From Betaproteobacteria bacterium (GTDB taxonomy: Bacteria; Pseudomonadota; Gammaproteobacteria; Burkholderiales; SG8-39), in NCBI GenBank assembly GCA_011391295.1, contig JAABQT010000111.1:1-5972 (forward strand): a stretch of 5,972 bases of DNA, in the 5' to 3' direction. Position numbers and translations under genes: made by a program. Of this stretch, positions 1 through 5,156 are shown in pieces (positions within the stretch are counted from its first letter, which is position 1; each line of letters begins with the position of its first letter). Below the pieces are notes generated by a model, which was not told the DNA's origin, made no database searches, and saw only the letters and a program-made list of their open reading frames with translations.

Positions 1-511
1 GGATCCAGGAGCCTCCGATCCCGTCGGCCGGGATGGTCAAACCTCCGCTTGCCTCCATGACCGCCGAGAACTTGAGCTGGACACCGGCCAGGGAGAATCG
101 CAGGGGACGCTGGCCATGCTGATCACGATCTTCATGATCATGATGATCATCGGCAGCGGCATCGGTAGGGGTGACGGATATGGCACCTGGAAGATCTGCG
201 CCGAGAGTAGCGAGCAAAAAGAAATCTCGATTGACCTTCACGCCAGCGCGGGCCGCGAGGTATTCGCGCAAATGACCTTCGGGTAGCAGATTGGAAAAAA
301 ACGGCGGTAGCCGCACGTTGTAGGGGCGAACACCGGTTATCAGGCCGCCTGAGGTGCCCTTGAAGGAGAGGCTTAGTGTGGGCCGAGTTGGATCGTCTAC
401 GTACGCTTGGTCGAAGGAGAACAGATACTTGTCGCCGGCAAGGCGATTGATGACGCCAATCCTTTGACCATGCAGTCGAACGGCAAGCGCGTCGAGTTGC
501 TGTTCAGCCAT
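1..511 (-). CDS. hipA: HipA-family serine/threonine kinase toxin, N-terminal 170 residues (runs off the left edge)
   Basis: This is the toxin half of a HipBA toxin-antitoxin module. HipA kinases phosphorylate translation factors (GltX in E. coli) and cause growth arrest; the target here is unknown. The reading frame is open from ATG 509-511 to the window edge. Residues 1-115 look like the HipA N-terminal subdomain, with GTSGGLITG (52-60) and SNLLPEGHLREYLA (73-86), a typical HipA stretch. FSLAGVQLKFSAV (139-151) is the family motif opening the kinase domain, followed by GLTIPADGIGGSWI at the edge. The catalytic Asp and metal-binding residues lie outside the window, so activity cannot be judged. 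The ATG overlaps the hipB stop by 8 bases (ATGGCTGA), implying translational coupling. An Asp/His-rich stretch, DDHHDHEDRDQH (121-132), sits in the linker between subdomains. HipA identity is firm from the motifs; substrate and completeness are unknown. Confidence 0.93.
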   Translation of the reverse strand, partial: MAEQQLDALAVRLHGQRIGVINRLAGDKYLFSFDQAYVDDPTRPTLSLSFKGTSGGLITGVRPYNVRLPPFFSNLLPEGHLREYLAARAGVKVNRDFFLLATLGADLPGAISVTPTDAAADDHHDHEDRDQHGQRPLRFSLAGVQLKFSAVMEASGGLTIPADGIGGSWI

Positions 512-857
512 TTGGGGTGTCCTCGTCTACCGCGTAGAGGGGGCGTTCGTCGGTCTCGCCATGGACGGTGCGATTCCGATAATCGCGGAGCAGGGCCTGT
601 ACAGCGGACAGAAGCTCGCGGGGAATGAGGATCAGGTCGCGATCGAGCACGCGCAGGATGTCCAAGAGCGTGTCGTAGCGCGGGACGATCTTTCCGGTTT
701 CGATGCCGGAGATGTGCCGCTGCGAGAGGCCGGCTTTTTGGGCGAGTTCCTGCTGGCTCCAGCCCTTCGCCTTGCGCTGCGCTCTAATCTCTTGCCGGAG
801 GTCGTCCGGCAGGCTTTGTAGTCTTGTAGGCTTCATACCCTTTAAGGGATAGGTCAT
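504..857 (-). CDS. hipB: HipB-like antitoxin / XRE-family DNA-binding repressor
   Basis: This is the antitoxin of the HipBA pair. HipB proteins bind and neutralise HipA and repress their own promoter. The 117-residue product has a helix-turn-helix of the Cro/C1 (XRE) type at about residues 20-78: SQQELAQKAGLS is the second helix and turn, and SQRHISGIETGK the recognition helix, followed by YDTLLDILRVLDRDLILIP, a common ending of HipB-like HTH domains. The acidic tail (99-117, ETDERPLYAVDEDTPNG) may be disordered. Its stop overlaps the hipA start by 8 bases, the usual antitoxin-first order. The start is uncertain. ATG 857 has no Shine-Dalgarno sequence, and ATG 836 (giving 110 residues, MKPTRL...) has AAAGGG only one base away, too close to be ideal. 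Both starts keep the whole HTH. The operator-like repeats upstream suggest autoregulation. Confidence 0.9.
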   Translation of the reverse strand: MTYPLKGMKPTRLQSLPDDLRQEIRAQRKAKGWSQQELAQKAGLSQRHISGIETGKIVPRYDTLLDILRVLDRDLILIPRELLSAVQALLRDYRNRTVHGETDERPLYAVDEDTPNG

Positions 858-944
858 AAGTTATATGATCTATAGGGTATCACATGACGTGTAATTTTAT
901 ACCATTAAGTGAATAAATCTTCACTTATATGACTTAAAGGGTAT
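835..944 (-). promoter_or_regulatory. hipBA promoter with repeated operator-like motifs
   Basis: This AT-rich stretch in GC-rich surroundings lies in front of hipB. The minus strand carries TATAAAAT (901-894), a good -10; the matching -35 is weak. Three repeat relations surround it. 861-880 and 925-944 are direct copies, 17 of 20 bases identical. 835-846 and 933-944 are perfect 12-bp inverted copies (ATACCCTTTAAG). 907-913 and 920-926 form the palindrome AAGTGAA-N6-TTCACTT inside the promoter spacer. E. coli HipB binds several TATCC-N8-GGATA palindromes at its promoter, so these are plausible HipB or HipBA operators; the specific sequence differs from that of E. coli. Binding is inferred, the repeats are seen. 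Confidence 0.7.
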
Positions 945-1010
945 ATTTCCCCTGGCGACGCTGATGGCTAGGATCGCGGGGAACGGCGCACTACCTTAGC
1001 GGGGCCGCTA

Positions 1011-1118
1011 CTAGGCCCAAGCTTGAGCCAGAAACGCGTCGATCTTGGCGCGCTCCTTACCCCGGTCGGCTGATTCGATCCAGCGCGCGTAGTGCTTGAA
1101 GACGATCCGCGGACTGGC
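1011..1118 (-). pseudogene. 3' remnant of a tyrosine recombinase (integrase) gene
   Basis: On the minus strand one frame reads ASPRIVFKHYARWIESADRG, then KERAKIDAFLAQAWA and a TAG stop at 1011-1013. The stretch SPR(I/M)(V/I)FKHYARWI resembles the C-terminal end of phage-type tyrosine recombinases, where the catalytic tyrosine sits in a 'GH(S/T)SP..(V/I)F..YA+WI' context; Y at codon 1089-1091 is the likely counterpart. Upstream of about 1118 the frame stays open but the sequence is a tRNA 3' end, not recombinase, so everything before the last ~35 codons is missing. There is no start codon or ribosome binding site. This is a scar of an integrated element, next to hipBA and an attachment-like tRNA fragment. 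Family recognition is from memory of the motif and has not been searched. Confidence 0.66.
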
Positions 1119-1155
1119 AGTCAGTCCTTGGAGGGTTCGAATCCCTCTCTCCGCA
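1119..1155 (+). other. tRNA 3'-end fragment (T arm and acceptor strand), probable attachment-site scar
   Basis: A perfect T arm is present: GAGGG (1131-1135), loop TTCGAAT (1136-1142), CCCTC (1143-1147). TCTCCGC (1148-1154) follows like the 3' acceptor strand, then A1155. No matching 5' strand (GCGGAGA) or D and anticodon arms occur upstream, where recombinase sequence lies instead, and there is no CCA. The end resembles betaproteobacterial tRNA-Ser 3' ends but could be tRNA-Leu. Tyrosine recombinases commonly use such 3' ends as att cores and leave them as duplicates, which fits the adjoining integrase remnant. Confidence 0.6.
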
Positions 1156-1232
1156 AAAAATCTAAGCGTTGGTCGTCTTAGGAGGCGAAACGCCCCTCAG
1201 GCGCCCCAAGAATACATAAGGACTTGAATTTA

Positions 1233-1600
1233 TGGTGGAGGCGGCGGGAATCGAACCCGCGTCCGCAAGCCCTAGGCAGTCAGGACTACATGCTTAGCCT
1301 GGTTATTTGAGATTCGCCTTGAGCCCGCCAACCGGCAGGCTGACTCGCGGCTAGCCGCTTCGACGGATCCCCAAGGCCAAGCGGCCAAGCCAAGGGGAGA
1401 GGCTGATGTGAATGACGCTGCACTCCTTTTAGGGAGCCTGGCCCATCAGCAGACCAGTGCAGCGTCTAGCCGGTATTAGGCGGCTAGAGCGAAACGCTCG
1501 TCGTTGGCGTTTGTAGTGTTTCCAGATGGATTTACGAGGTCACTGGTCCTCGGCATGCCCTGCGCTGCTTCGCAACCCGCGTCGAAACCAGGTCGCCCCC
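1233..1600 (-). ncRNA. ssrA: Transfer-messenger RNA (tmRNA)
   Basis: This is a one-piece tmRNA of 368 nt including CCA, which rescues stalled ribosomes by trans-translation with SmpB. The 5' end GGGGGCG (1600-1594) pairs with CGCCTCC just before the discriminator A and the encoded CCA (1235-1233). The third acceptor pair is G-U, the alanyl-tRNA synthetase identity element. The T arm reads GCGGG-TTCGATT-CCCGC, and GGTTTCGACGCGGGT near the 5' end is the conserved D-loop-like region. The tag frame starts at GCC 1508-1506 and encodes ANDERFALAA with a TAA stop. The gene lies 33 bases after the HAD phosphatase stop. Its 3' end faces the accessory segment, and ssrA 3' ends are frequent integration sites. 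No clear T-tract terminator follows the CCA. Confidence 0.97.
1476..1508 (-). other. tmRNA tag-peptide reading frame (ANDERFALAA)
   Basis: The resume codon is GCC at 1508-1506, then AAC GAC GAG CGT TTC GCT CTA GCC GCC and the stop TAA at 1478-1476. The C-terminal ALAA marks tagged proteins for ClpXP/ClpAP-type proteases. Upstream of the resume codon the sequence is A-rich (AAACACTACAAAC), as is usual for positioning by SmpB. Confidence 0.95.
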
Positions 1601-1617
1601 GTTTCGTGCGCAACGCA

Positions 1618-1651
1618 TTATTGCATATGGGGGCTAGAGCAGACCGATCAA
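1618..1651 (-). promoter_or_regulatory. Possible ssrA promoter inside the end of the upstream phosphatase gene
   Basis: Only 33 bases separate the phosphatase stop from the mature tmRNA 5' end, so an ssrA-specific promoter would have to overlap the phosphatase 3' end. TTGATC (1651-1646) is a fair -35. The AT-rich CATATGCAATAATG downstream offers -10 choices: TATGCA at 18 bases spacing, or AATAAT at 22. None is a strong match. Read-through from ubiG with RNase P trimming at 1600 is the alternative. Confidence 0.25.
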
Positions 1652-2281
1652 GTCCCGCGGCTGCGCGATCACCGCATCCGCCTGCCAGGTCGCCGGCCCG
1701 CCGTTCTCGGGATGGTGGTAGCCCCATTCGACCGCCACGGCGCGCATGCCCGCGGCACGCGCGGCCTGAACGTCGCGCAGGTCGTCGCCGAGGTAAACGC
1801 AGGCGTGCGCCGGAATTGCCAGGAGCTCCGCGGCGTGCAACATGGGCGCTGCATGTGGCTTGAGATGCGGCGTGGTGTCGCCGCACACGACGCACGCCGG
1901 CGCAAGGCCAAGCCCGGCGAGGACGCGGTCGGTAAAGCGGGTGGCCTTATTGGTCACCACGCCCCAGGCGATGGAGCGCCGCGCGAGCTCGGCAAGCAGC
2001 TCGGCGATGCCGGGAAACAGCCGTGTCTCGACGCAAGTGTTCTCGCGGTAGGCCTCGAGGAACGCCTCGCGCAGCGCGTCGTATTCGTCATTGCCGGGCT
2101 TGATGCCGAAGCCGACGTGCACCAGTCCGCGTGCCCCCGCCGAGGCAAACGGCCGCACGCGCTCCAGCGCCAGCGGCGCCAGGCCCTGATCCGCGCGCAG
2201 GCGGTTGAGGGCGGCCGCGAGGTCGGGCGCGGTGTCGGCAAGCGTGCCGTCGAGATCGAACAGGACCGCTCTAGGCGTCAC
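1634..2281 (-). CDS. mupP: HAD-family phosphatase, MupP/Gph type (MurNAc-6-phosphate or phosphoglycolate phosphatase)
   Basis: This is a 215-residue cytoplasmic HAD subfamily IA phosphatase with all four motifs: DLDGTLADT (9-17, nucleophile D9, acid D11), T110 in VVTNK, K141 in HLKP, and GDDLRD (165-170, Mg2+ ligands). The helical cap lies at about 18-85. Homologues are often annotated phosphoglycolate phosphatase (gph). In Pseudomonas the orthologue beside ubiG is MupP, which dephosphorylates MurNAc 6-phosphate in the AmgK-MurU cell-wall recycling route that leads to UDP-MurNAc. The same neighbour here favours MupP, but sequence alone does not settle the substrate. The start is GTG 2281-2279, overlapping the ubiG stop by 11 bases (GTGACGCCTAG) with no clear Shine-Dalgarno sequence, so coupled translation is likely. 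[13 protein letters not shown] is the normal N-terminus. ssrA follows after 33 bases. Confidence 0.92.
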   Translation of the reverse strand: MTPRAVLFDLDGTLADTAPDLAAALNRLRADQGLAPLALERVRPFASAGARGLVHVGFGIKPGNDEYDALREAFLEAYRENTCVETRLFPGIAELLAELARRSIAWGVVTNKATRFTDRVLAGLGLAPACVVCGDTTPHLKPHAAPMLHAAELLAIPAHACVYLGDDLRDVQAARAAGMRAVAVEWGYHHPENGGPATWQADAVIAQPRDLIGLL

Positions 2282-2978
2282 GCTGGCAGCACAACAGGTA
2301 GTTGACGTCGCAATCGCGGCCCAGCCGGTAACGCTGCGTGAGCGGGTTGTAGGTCATGCCGATCAAATCCACTTCGCGCAGCCCGGCGGCGCGGCACCAC
2401 TGCGCCAGTTCGGACGGGCGGATGAAGCGCGCGTAATCGTGCGTGCCTTTGGGCAGCACCTTGAGCACGTACTCGGCGCCGATGACGGCAAAAAGATAAG
2501 CCTTCGGATTGCGGTTGATGGTGGAAAAGAACGCGTGCCCGCCGGGACGCAGCAAGCGTGCACAGGCTGCGACCGCACTCGCCGGGTCGGGCACGTGTTC
2601 AAGCATCTCCATGCAGGTGACGACGTCGAACGCGCCGGCGTGGGCGCCGGCGTACTTCTCCGCGGTCGCGAGCTCATAGCGCACCTCGAGCCGGCTTTCC
2701 AGCAGGTGCAGCTGCGCCACCCGCAGCGGCTTTTCCGCCAGGTCGATGCCGGCGACGCACGCGCCGCGCCGCGCCATCGCCTCGGCGAGGATACCGCCGC
2801 CGCAGCCGACGTCGAGCGCGTCGCGGCCTGCCAGCGGCGTGTGGCGCTCGATCCATTCCAGGCGCAGCGGATTGATTTCGTGCAGCGGCCGGAATTCGCC
2901 TTGCGTATCCCACCAGCGGTGCGCGAGGCGGCTGAATTTCTCCAGTTCGGCGGGGTCGGCGTTGATGGGGGTGGGCAT
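2271..2978 (-). CDS. ubiG: Ubiquinone biosynthesis O-methyltransferase UbiG
   Basis: UbiG is the SAM-dependent methyltransferase that performs both O-methylations of ubiquinone synthesis (2-polyprenyl-6-hydroxyphenol and 3-demethylubiquinol), peripheral to the inner membrane. The 235 residues match E. coli UbiG nearly end to end from memory: [20 protein letters not shown] (21-40), SAM motif [13 protein letters not shown] (55-66), acidic D79 ending motif [13 protein letters not shown] (122-132), [12 protein letters not shown] (150-161), [16 protein letters not shown] (167-182) and YNPLTQRY (210-217), ending [12 protein letters not shown]. The start ATG 2978-2976 gives the usual N-terminus ([24 protein letters not shown]); its Shine-Dalgarno is weak (GAAAAG, 4 bases away). 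It leads a two-gene unit with the phosphatase. A strong terminator upstream (3107-3132) means it needs its own promoter in 2979-3106, where a 15-bp inverted repeat also lies. Confidence 0.97.
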   Translation of the reverse strand: MPTPINADPAELEKFSRLAHRWWDTQGEFRPLHEINPLRLEWIERHTPLAGRDALDVGCGGGILAEAMARRGACVAGIDLAEKPLRVAQLHLLESRLEVRYELATAEKYAGAHAGAFDVVTCMEMLEHVPDPASAVAACARLLRPGGHAFFSTINRNPKAYLFAVIGAEYVLKVLPKGTHDYARFIRPSELAQWCRAAGLREVDLIGMTYNPLTQRYRLGRDCDVNYLLCCQRDA

Positions 2979-2994
2979 GGGCTTTTCAAAACGA

Positions 2995-3039
2995 TCTCAT
3001 GATTTTGGCAGCATGAATCTCGCAGCCAAAATCATGAGA
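2995..3039. repeat. 15-bp perfect inverted repeat in the ubiG leader/promoter
   Basis: The left arm TCTCATGATTTTGGC (2995-3009) is the exact reverse complement of the right arm GCCAAAATCATGAGA (3025-3039), with a 15-base centre. There is no T run on either side, so it is not a standard intrinsic terminator. It lies 17-61 bases before the ubiG start. On the minus strand TTGGCT and CAAAAT (16 bases apart) within it could form a weak promoter, so it might be an operator, a leader hairpin, or a short mobile or interspersed repeat. Confidence 0.85.
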
Positions 3040-3106
3040 CCTTGAGGGCCAAACCATAGCATGGGCATTTGCACCCTCCGCCCCCAAGCCTCAAAAAACC
3101 GCAGGC

Positions 3107-3132
3107 AAAAAAAAGCCCCGCCGAAGCAGGGC
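3107..3132 (-). terminator. Intrinsic terminator of the OmpA-like lipoprotein gene at 3157-3729
   Basis: On the minus strand GCCCTGC - TTCG - GCGGGGC forms a 7-bp stem (one T-G pair) with a UUCG tetraloop, followed directly by eight T (3114-3107). It starts 25 bases after the lipoprotein stop and separates that gene from ubiG. Confidence 0.92.
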
Positions 3133-3156
3133 CTTCTTGCCGCGAAACGCGACGTG

Positions 3157-3729
3157 TTACTTCGTGCCGATGGCTTCGACTTCCACGCGGCGGTTCTTGG
3201 CGCGGCCTTCCTTGGTCTTGTTGCTCGCCACGGGCTGCTTTTCGCCCTTGCCTTCGGTGTAGATGCGGTTCGGCTCCACGCCCTTCGACACCATGTAGGC
3301 CTTCACCGATTCAGCGCGACGCACGGAGAGTTTCTGGTTGTAGGCGTCGCTGCCGATCCAGTCTGCGTGGCCGATGGCGATCACCACCTCGAGCTTGATG
3401 CCGCGCACTTTCTGCGCCAGGTCATCCAGCCGGGCCTTGCCCGCGGGCTTGACCACCGATTTGTCGAAGTCGAACAGCACGTCCGTCGCCAGGGTCACTT
3501 TCTGCGCAACCGGTGCGGGCGCGCGCTTTGGTGCCGGTGCGGCAACCGGGGCTGGTGCCGGTGCCGGGGCAGGTGCCGCGGCAGGCGCGGGCGCGGGCGC
3601 GGGCGTGGCGGGTGCAGGTGCCGGCGCGGGCGCCGGCGCCGGCTCCTCGGTGGTGGCGCAACCCACCAGTACGGCCATCGCCAGCAGCGCGCCGATCAGC
3701 CCAGCAGATCGCAAAGAATTCATGAACAT
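3157..3729 (-). CDS. OmpA-family outer-membrane lipoprotein with Pro-Ala linker
   Basis: This is a probable outer-membrane lipoprotein that binds peptidoglycan through a C-terminal OmpA domain. From ATG 3729-3727 it has 190 residues: a hydrophobic signal with lipobox LVGC (lipid-modified C24), a Pro-Ala linker at about 30-74, and an OmpA_C domain at about 84-186. The domain shows VLFDFDKS (84-90), GHADWIGSDAYNQKLSVRRAES, with D123 and R138 in the positions that bind diaminopimelate, and NRRVEVE near the end. The start is chosen by GGAG 7 bases ahead. An upstream in-frame ATG (3747) lies before that ribosome site and lacks one of its own. There is no N-terminal beta-barrel, so it is Pal-like rather than a true OmpA. 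It follows the deaminase gene by 61 bases with no terminator between, so co-transcription is likely; a strong terminator ends the unit. Confidence 0.93.
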   Translation of the reverse strand: MFMNSLRSAGLIGALLAMAVLVGCATTEEPAPAPAPAPAPATPAPAPAPAAAPAPAPAPAPVAAPAPKRAPAPVAQKVTLATDVLFDFDKSVVKPAGKARLDDLAQKVRGIKLEVVIAIGHADWIGSDAYNQKLSVRRAESVKAYMVSKGVEPNRIYTEGKGEKQPVASNKTKEGRAKNRRVEVEAIGTK

Positions 3730-3790
3730 GCGTGTTCTCCCCGTCATTGTGGAATTGGCGACCGGACCGGTGAAAAAGAATAATGGCCCG

Positions 3791-5101
3791 TCAATTCAAT
3801 ATATTAGTCTGCCACAACCCCGCCCGTCGTTGCAAGTCCGCGGGGTCCAGGCGCGTCAGCGCACGCTCGCGCACGACGCGTTCGCCCGCCACCCACACAT
3901 CGGTCACATGTTCGCGCGCGCAAGCGTAGACCAGGTGCGAAACGACGTCGTAGATCGGTTGCAGGGCCAGGTCGTCCAGGGCGACCGCCACCAGGTCGGC
4001 GGCTTTGCCGGGCACGATCGAGCCGATGCGCTCCTGCACGCCGAGCGCGATGGCGCCGCCGAGCGTGGCAGCCCGCAGCGCGGCATGCGCGGGCATCGCT
4101 TCGGCGTTGCCGCTCGCCGCCTTGGCGAGCAGGGCCGCGAGGCGCATCTCCTCGAACAGGTCGAGCCGGTTGTTGCTCGCCGCGCCATCGCTGCCCAGCG
4201 CGACGTTGACCCCGGCATCGAGCAGCGCGGCGACGGGCGCGATGCCGCTCGCCAGCTTGAGGTTGGAGGAAGGGCAATGCGCGACCGAACAACCGTGGCG
4301 CGCGAGCAGCGCGATTTCGTCCGGCGCCAGGTGCACCGCATGCACCGCGATCAGGTTCGGCCCGAGCAGGCCCAGGCCGGCGAGCCGCTGCAGCGGACGC
4401 ACGCCGTGCTCGGTGACCGAGCGTTCCACTTCGTCGCGGGTTTCGTGCACGTGCACGTGCACCGGCAGGTCGAGTTCCGCGGCGAACTGCGCCACCTTGC
4501 GAAAGCTCGCATCGGACACCGTGTAGGGTGAATGCGGCGCCAGGCAAAACGACAGCAAGGGGTGCTCGCGCCAGCGGTCGCGCATTTCCAGTCCCTGCGC
4601 CAGGTAGGCGTCCGGATCCGGGGCATAGGCGGAGGGAAATTCGATCACGATCATACCGAGCGCCGCCCGCATGCCCGCCTGCAGCGCTGCCTCCAGCGCG
4701 GCCTCGGGGAAGTAGTACATGTCGTTCATGCAGGTCACGCCGCCGCGCAGCATCTCCGCGCAGGCGAGCAGCGTGCCGTCCTTCACGAACTGCGCCGAGA
4801 CGTGCTTCGCTTCCACCGGCCAGATGTGCCCCTGCAGCCAGCGCATCAGCGGCACGTCATCGGCGATGCCGCGCATCAGGCACATCGCGGCGTGCGTGTG
4901 CGCATTCACCAGTCCGGGAATGAGCGCGTGTCCGGGCAGGTCGACGCGCGCGTACTGCGCGTAGCGCTGCGCGGCATCCGCCGCCGGCAGCACCGCCTCG
5001 ATGCGGCCCGCGCGCACCGCGACGGCATGGCGCTCGAGCACCGTGCCGGCGGGTTCCACCGGCACCACCCAGCGCGCGTTGATGAGCAGGTTTTCGGTCA
5101 T
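3791..5101 (-). CDS. mtaD: Amidohydrolase, 5'-methylthioadenosine / S-adenosylhomocysteine deaminase type (TRZ/ATZ family)
   Basis: This is a 436-residue metal-dependent deaminase of the amidohydrolase superfamily, likely converting methylthioadenosine and/or S-adenosylhomocysteine to the inosyl forms in the cytoplasm. Key sites by motif: NAHTHAAM with metal ligands H68 and H70; E97 in WPVEAKH; H190 in APHSPYT; H217 and E220 in HVHVHET; H254 in AVHAVHL; CPSSNLKLASGIAPV (276-290); and D305 in LGSDGAASNNRLDLFEEMR. All expected ligands are present and the length is normal. The N-terminus LLINARWVVPVEPAGTVLERHAVAVRAGRI fits the family, so ATG 5101-5099 is the start, although no Shine-Dalgarno sequence is visible. 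An intrinsic terminator ends only 6 bases before the start. In P. aeruginosa the orthologous neighbourhood (near gyrA and ubiG) holds an MTA deaminase. Other adenine or 8-oxoguanine-type deaminases of the family remain possible. Confidence 0.92.
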   Translation of the reverse strand: MTENLLINARWVVPVEPAGTVLERHAVAVRAGRIEAVLPAADAAQRYAQYARVDLPGHALIPGLVNAHTHAAMCLMRGIADDVPLMRWLQGHIWPVEAKHVSAQFVKDGTLLACAEMLRGGVTCMNDMYYFPEAALEAALQAGMRAALGMIVIEFPSAYAPDPDAYLAQGLEMRDRWREHPLLSFCLAPHSPYTVSDASFRKVAQFAAELDLPVHVHVHETRDEVERSVTEHGVRPLQRLAGLGLLGPNLIAVHAVHLAPDEIALLARHGCSVAHCPSSNLKLASGIAPVAALLDAGVNVALGSDGAASNNRLDLFEEMRLAALLAKAASGNAEAMPAHAALRAATLGGAIALGVQERIGSIVPGKAADLVAVALDDLALQPIYDVVSHLVYACAREHVTDVWVAGERVVRERALTRLDPADLQRRAGLWQTNILN

Positions 5102-5107
5102 GCCAAC

Positions 5108-5132
5108 AAAAAAGCCCCGCGCGCGGCGGGGC
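5108..5132 (-). terminator. Intrinsic terminator after the OmpA-like gene, abutting the deaminase start
   Basis: On the minus strand GCCCCGC - CGCGC - GCGGGGC is a perfect 7-bp GC stem followed by six T (5113-5108). It lies 24 bases after the stop of the upstream lipoprotein gene and only 6 bases before the ATG of the deaminase, so it occupies that gene's leader. Confidence 0.9.
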
Positions 5133-5156
5133 TTGCGGTGGAGCCGCGGCTTGCGC

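Noticed and set aside
1..6. GGATCC at the window edge as a biological signal
   Set aside because: It is a BamHI site inside the open hipA frame; at most it hints at a cloning boundary.
407..628. Plus-strand ORFs opposite hipB/hipA (407-628, 561-821)
   Set aside because: Antisense to the HTH and HipA frames, with no motif of their own.
1100..1160. A complete tRNA gene
   Set aside because: Only the T arm and 3' acceptor strand exist; no 5' acceptor, D arm or anticodon arm can be formed upstream. The 6-bp inverted repeat at 1111-1127 overlaps recombinase codons and was not taken as a variable arm.
1180..1206. Terminator downstream of ssrA
   Set aside because: Short GC pairings (GGCG-TTT-CGCC) are possible on the minus strand but no T run follows.
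1476..1895. 139-codon minus-strand frame ending in ANDERFALAA
   Set aside because: Only the last ten codons are real, as the tmRNA tag; the rest is an off-frame shadow of mupP and structured tmRNA sequence.
1526..2305. Long plus-strand open frames opposite ssrA, mupP and ubiG (also 2205-3002, 3374-4531, 4532-5236)
   Set aside because: They are antisense to genes with clear family motifs, lack ribosome sites and arise from GC-rich codon bias; their sequences show no recognisable domain.
3508..3642. Tandem GC repeats as a minisatellite or CRISPR-like array
   Set aside because: They are the in-frame Pro-Ala linker of the lipoprotein (as is 5547-5666); unit lengths vary and there are no spacers.
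3730..3790. Separate promoter for the lipoprotein at 3157-3729
   Set aside because: TTGACG occurs just after the deaminase stop but no acceptable -10 lies 16-18 bases downstream.
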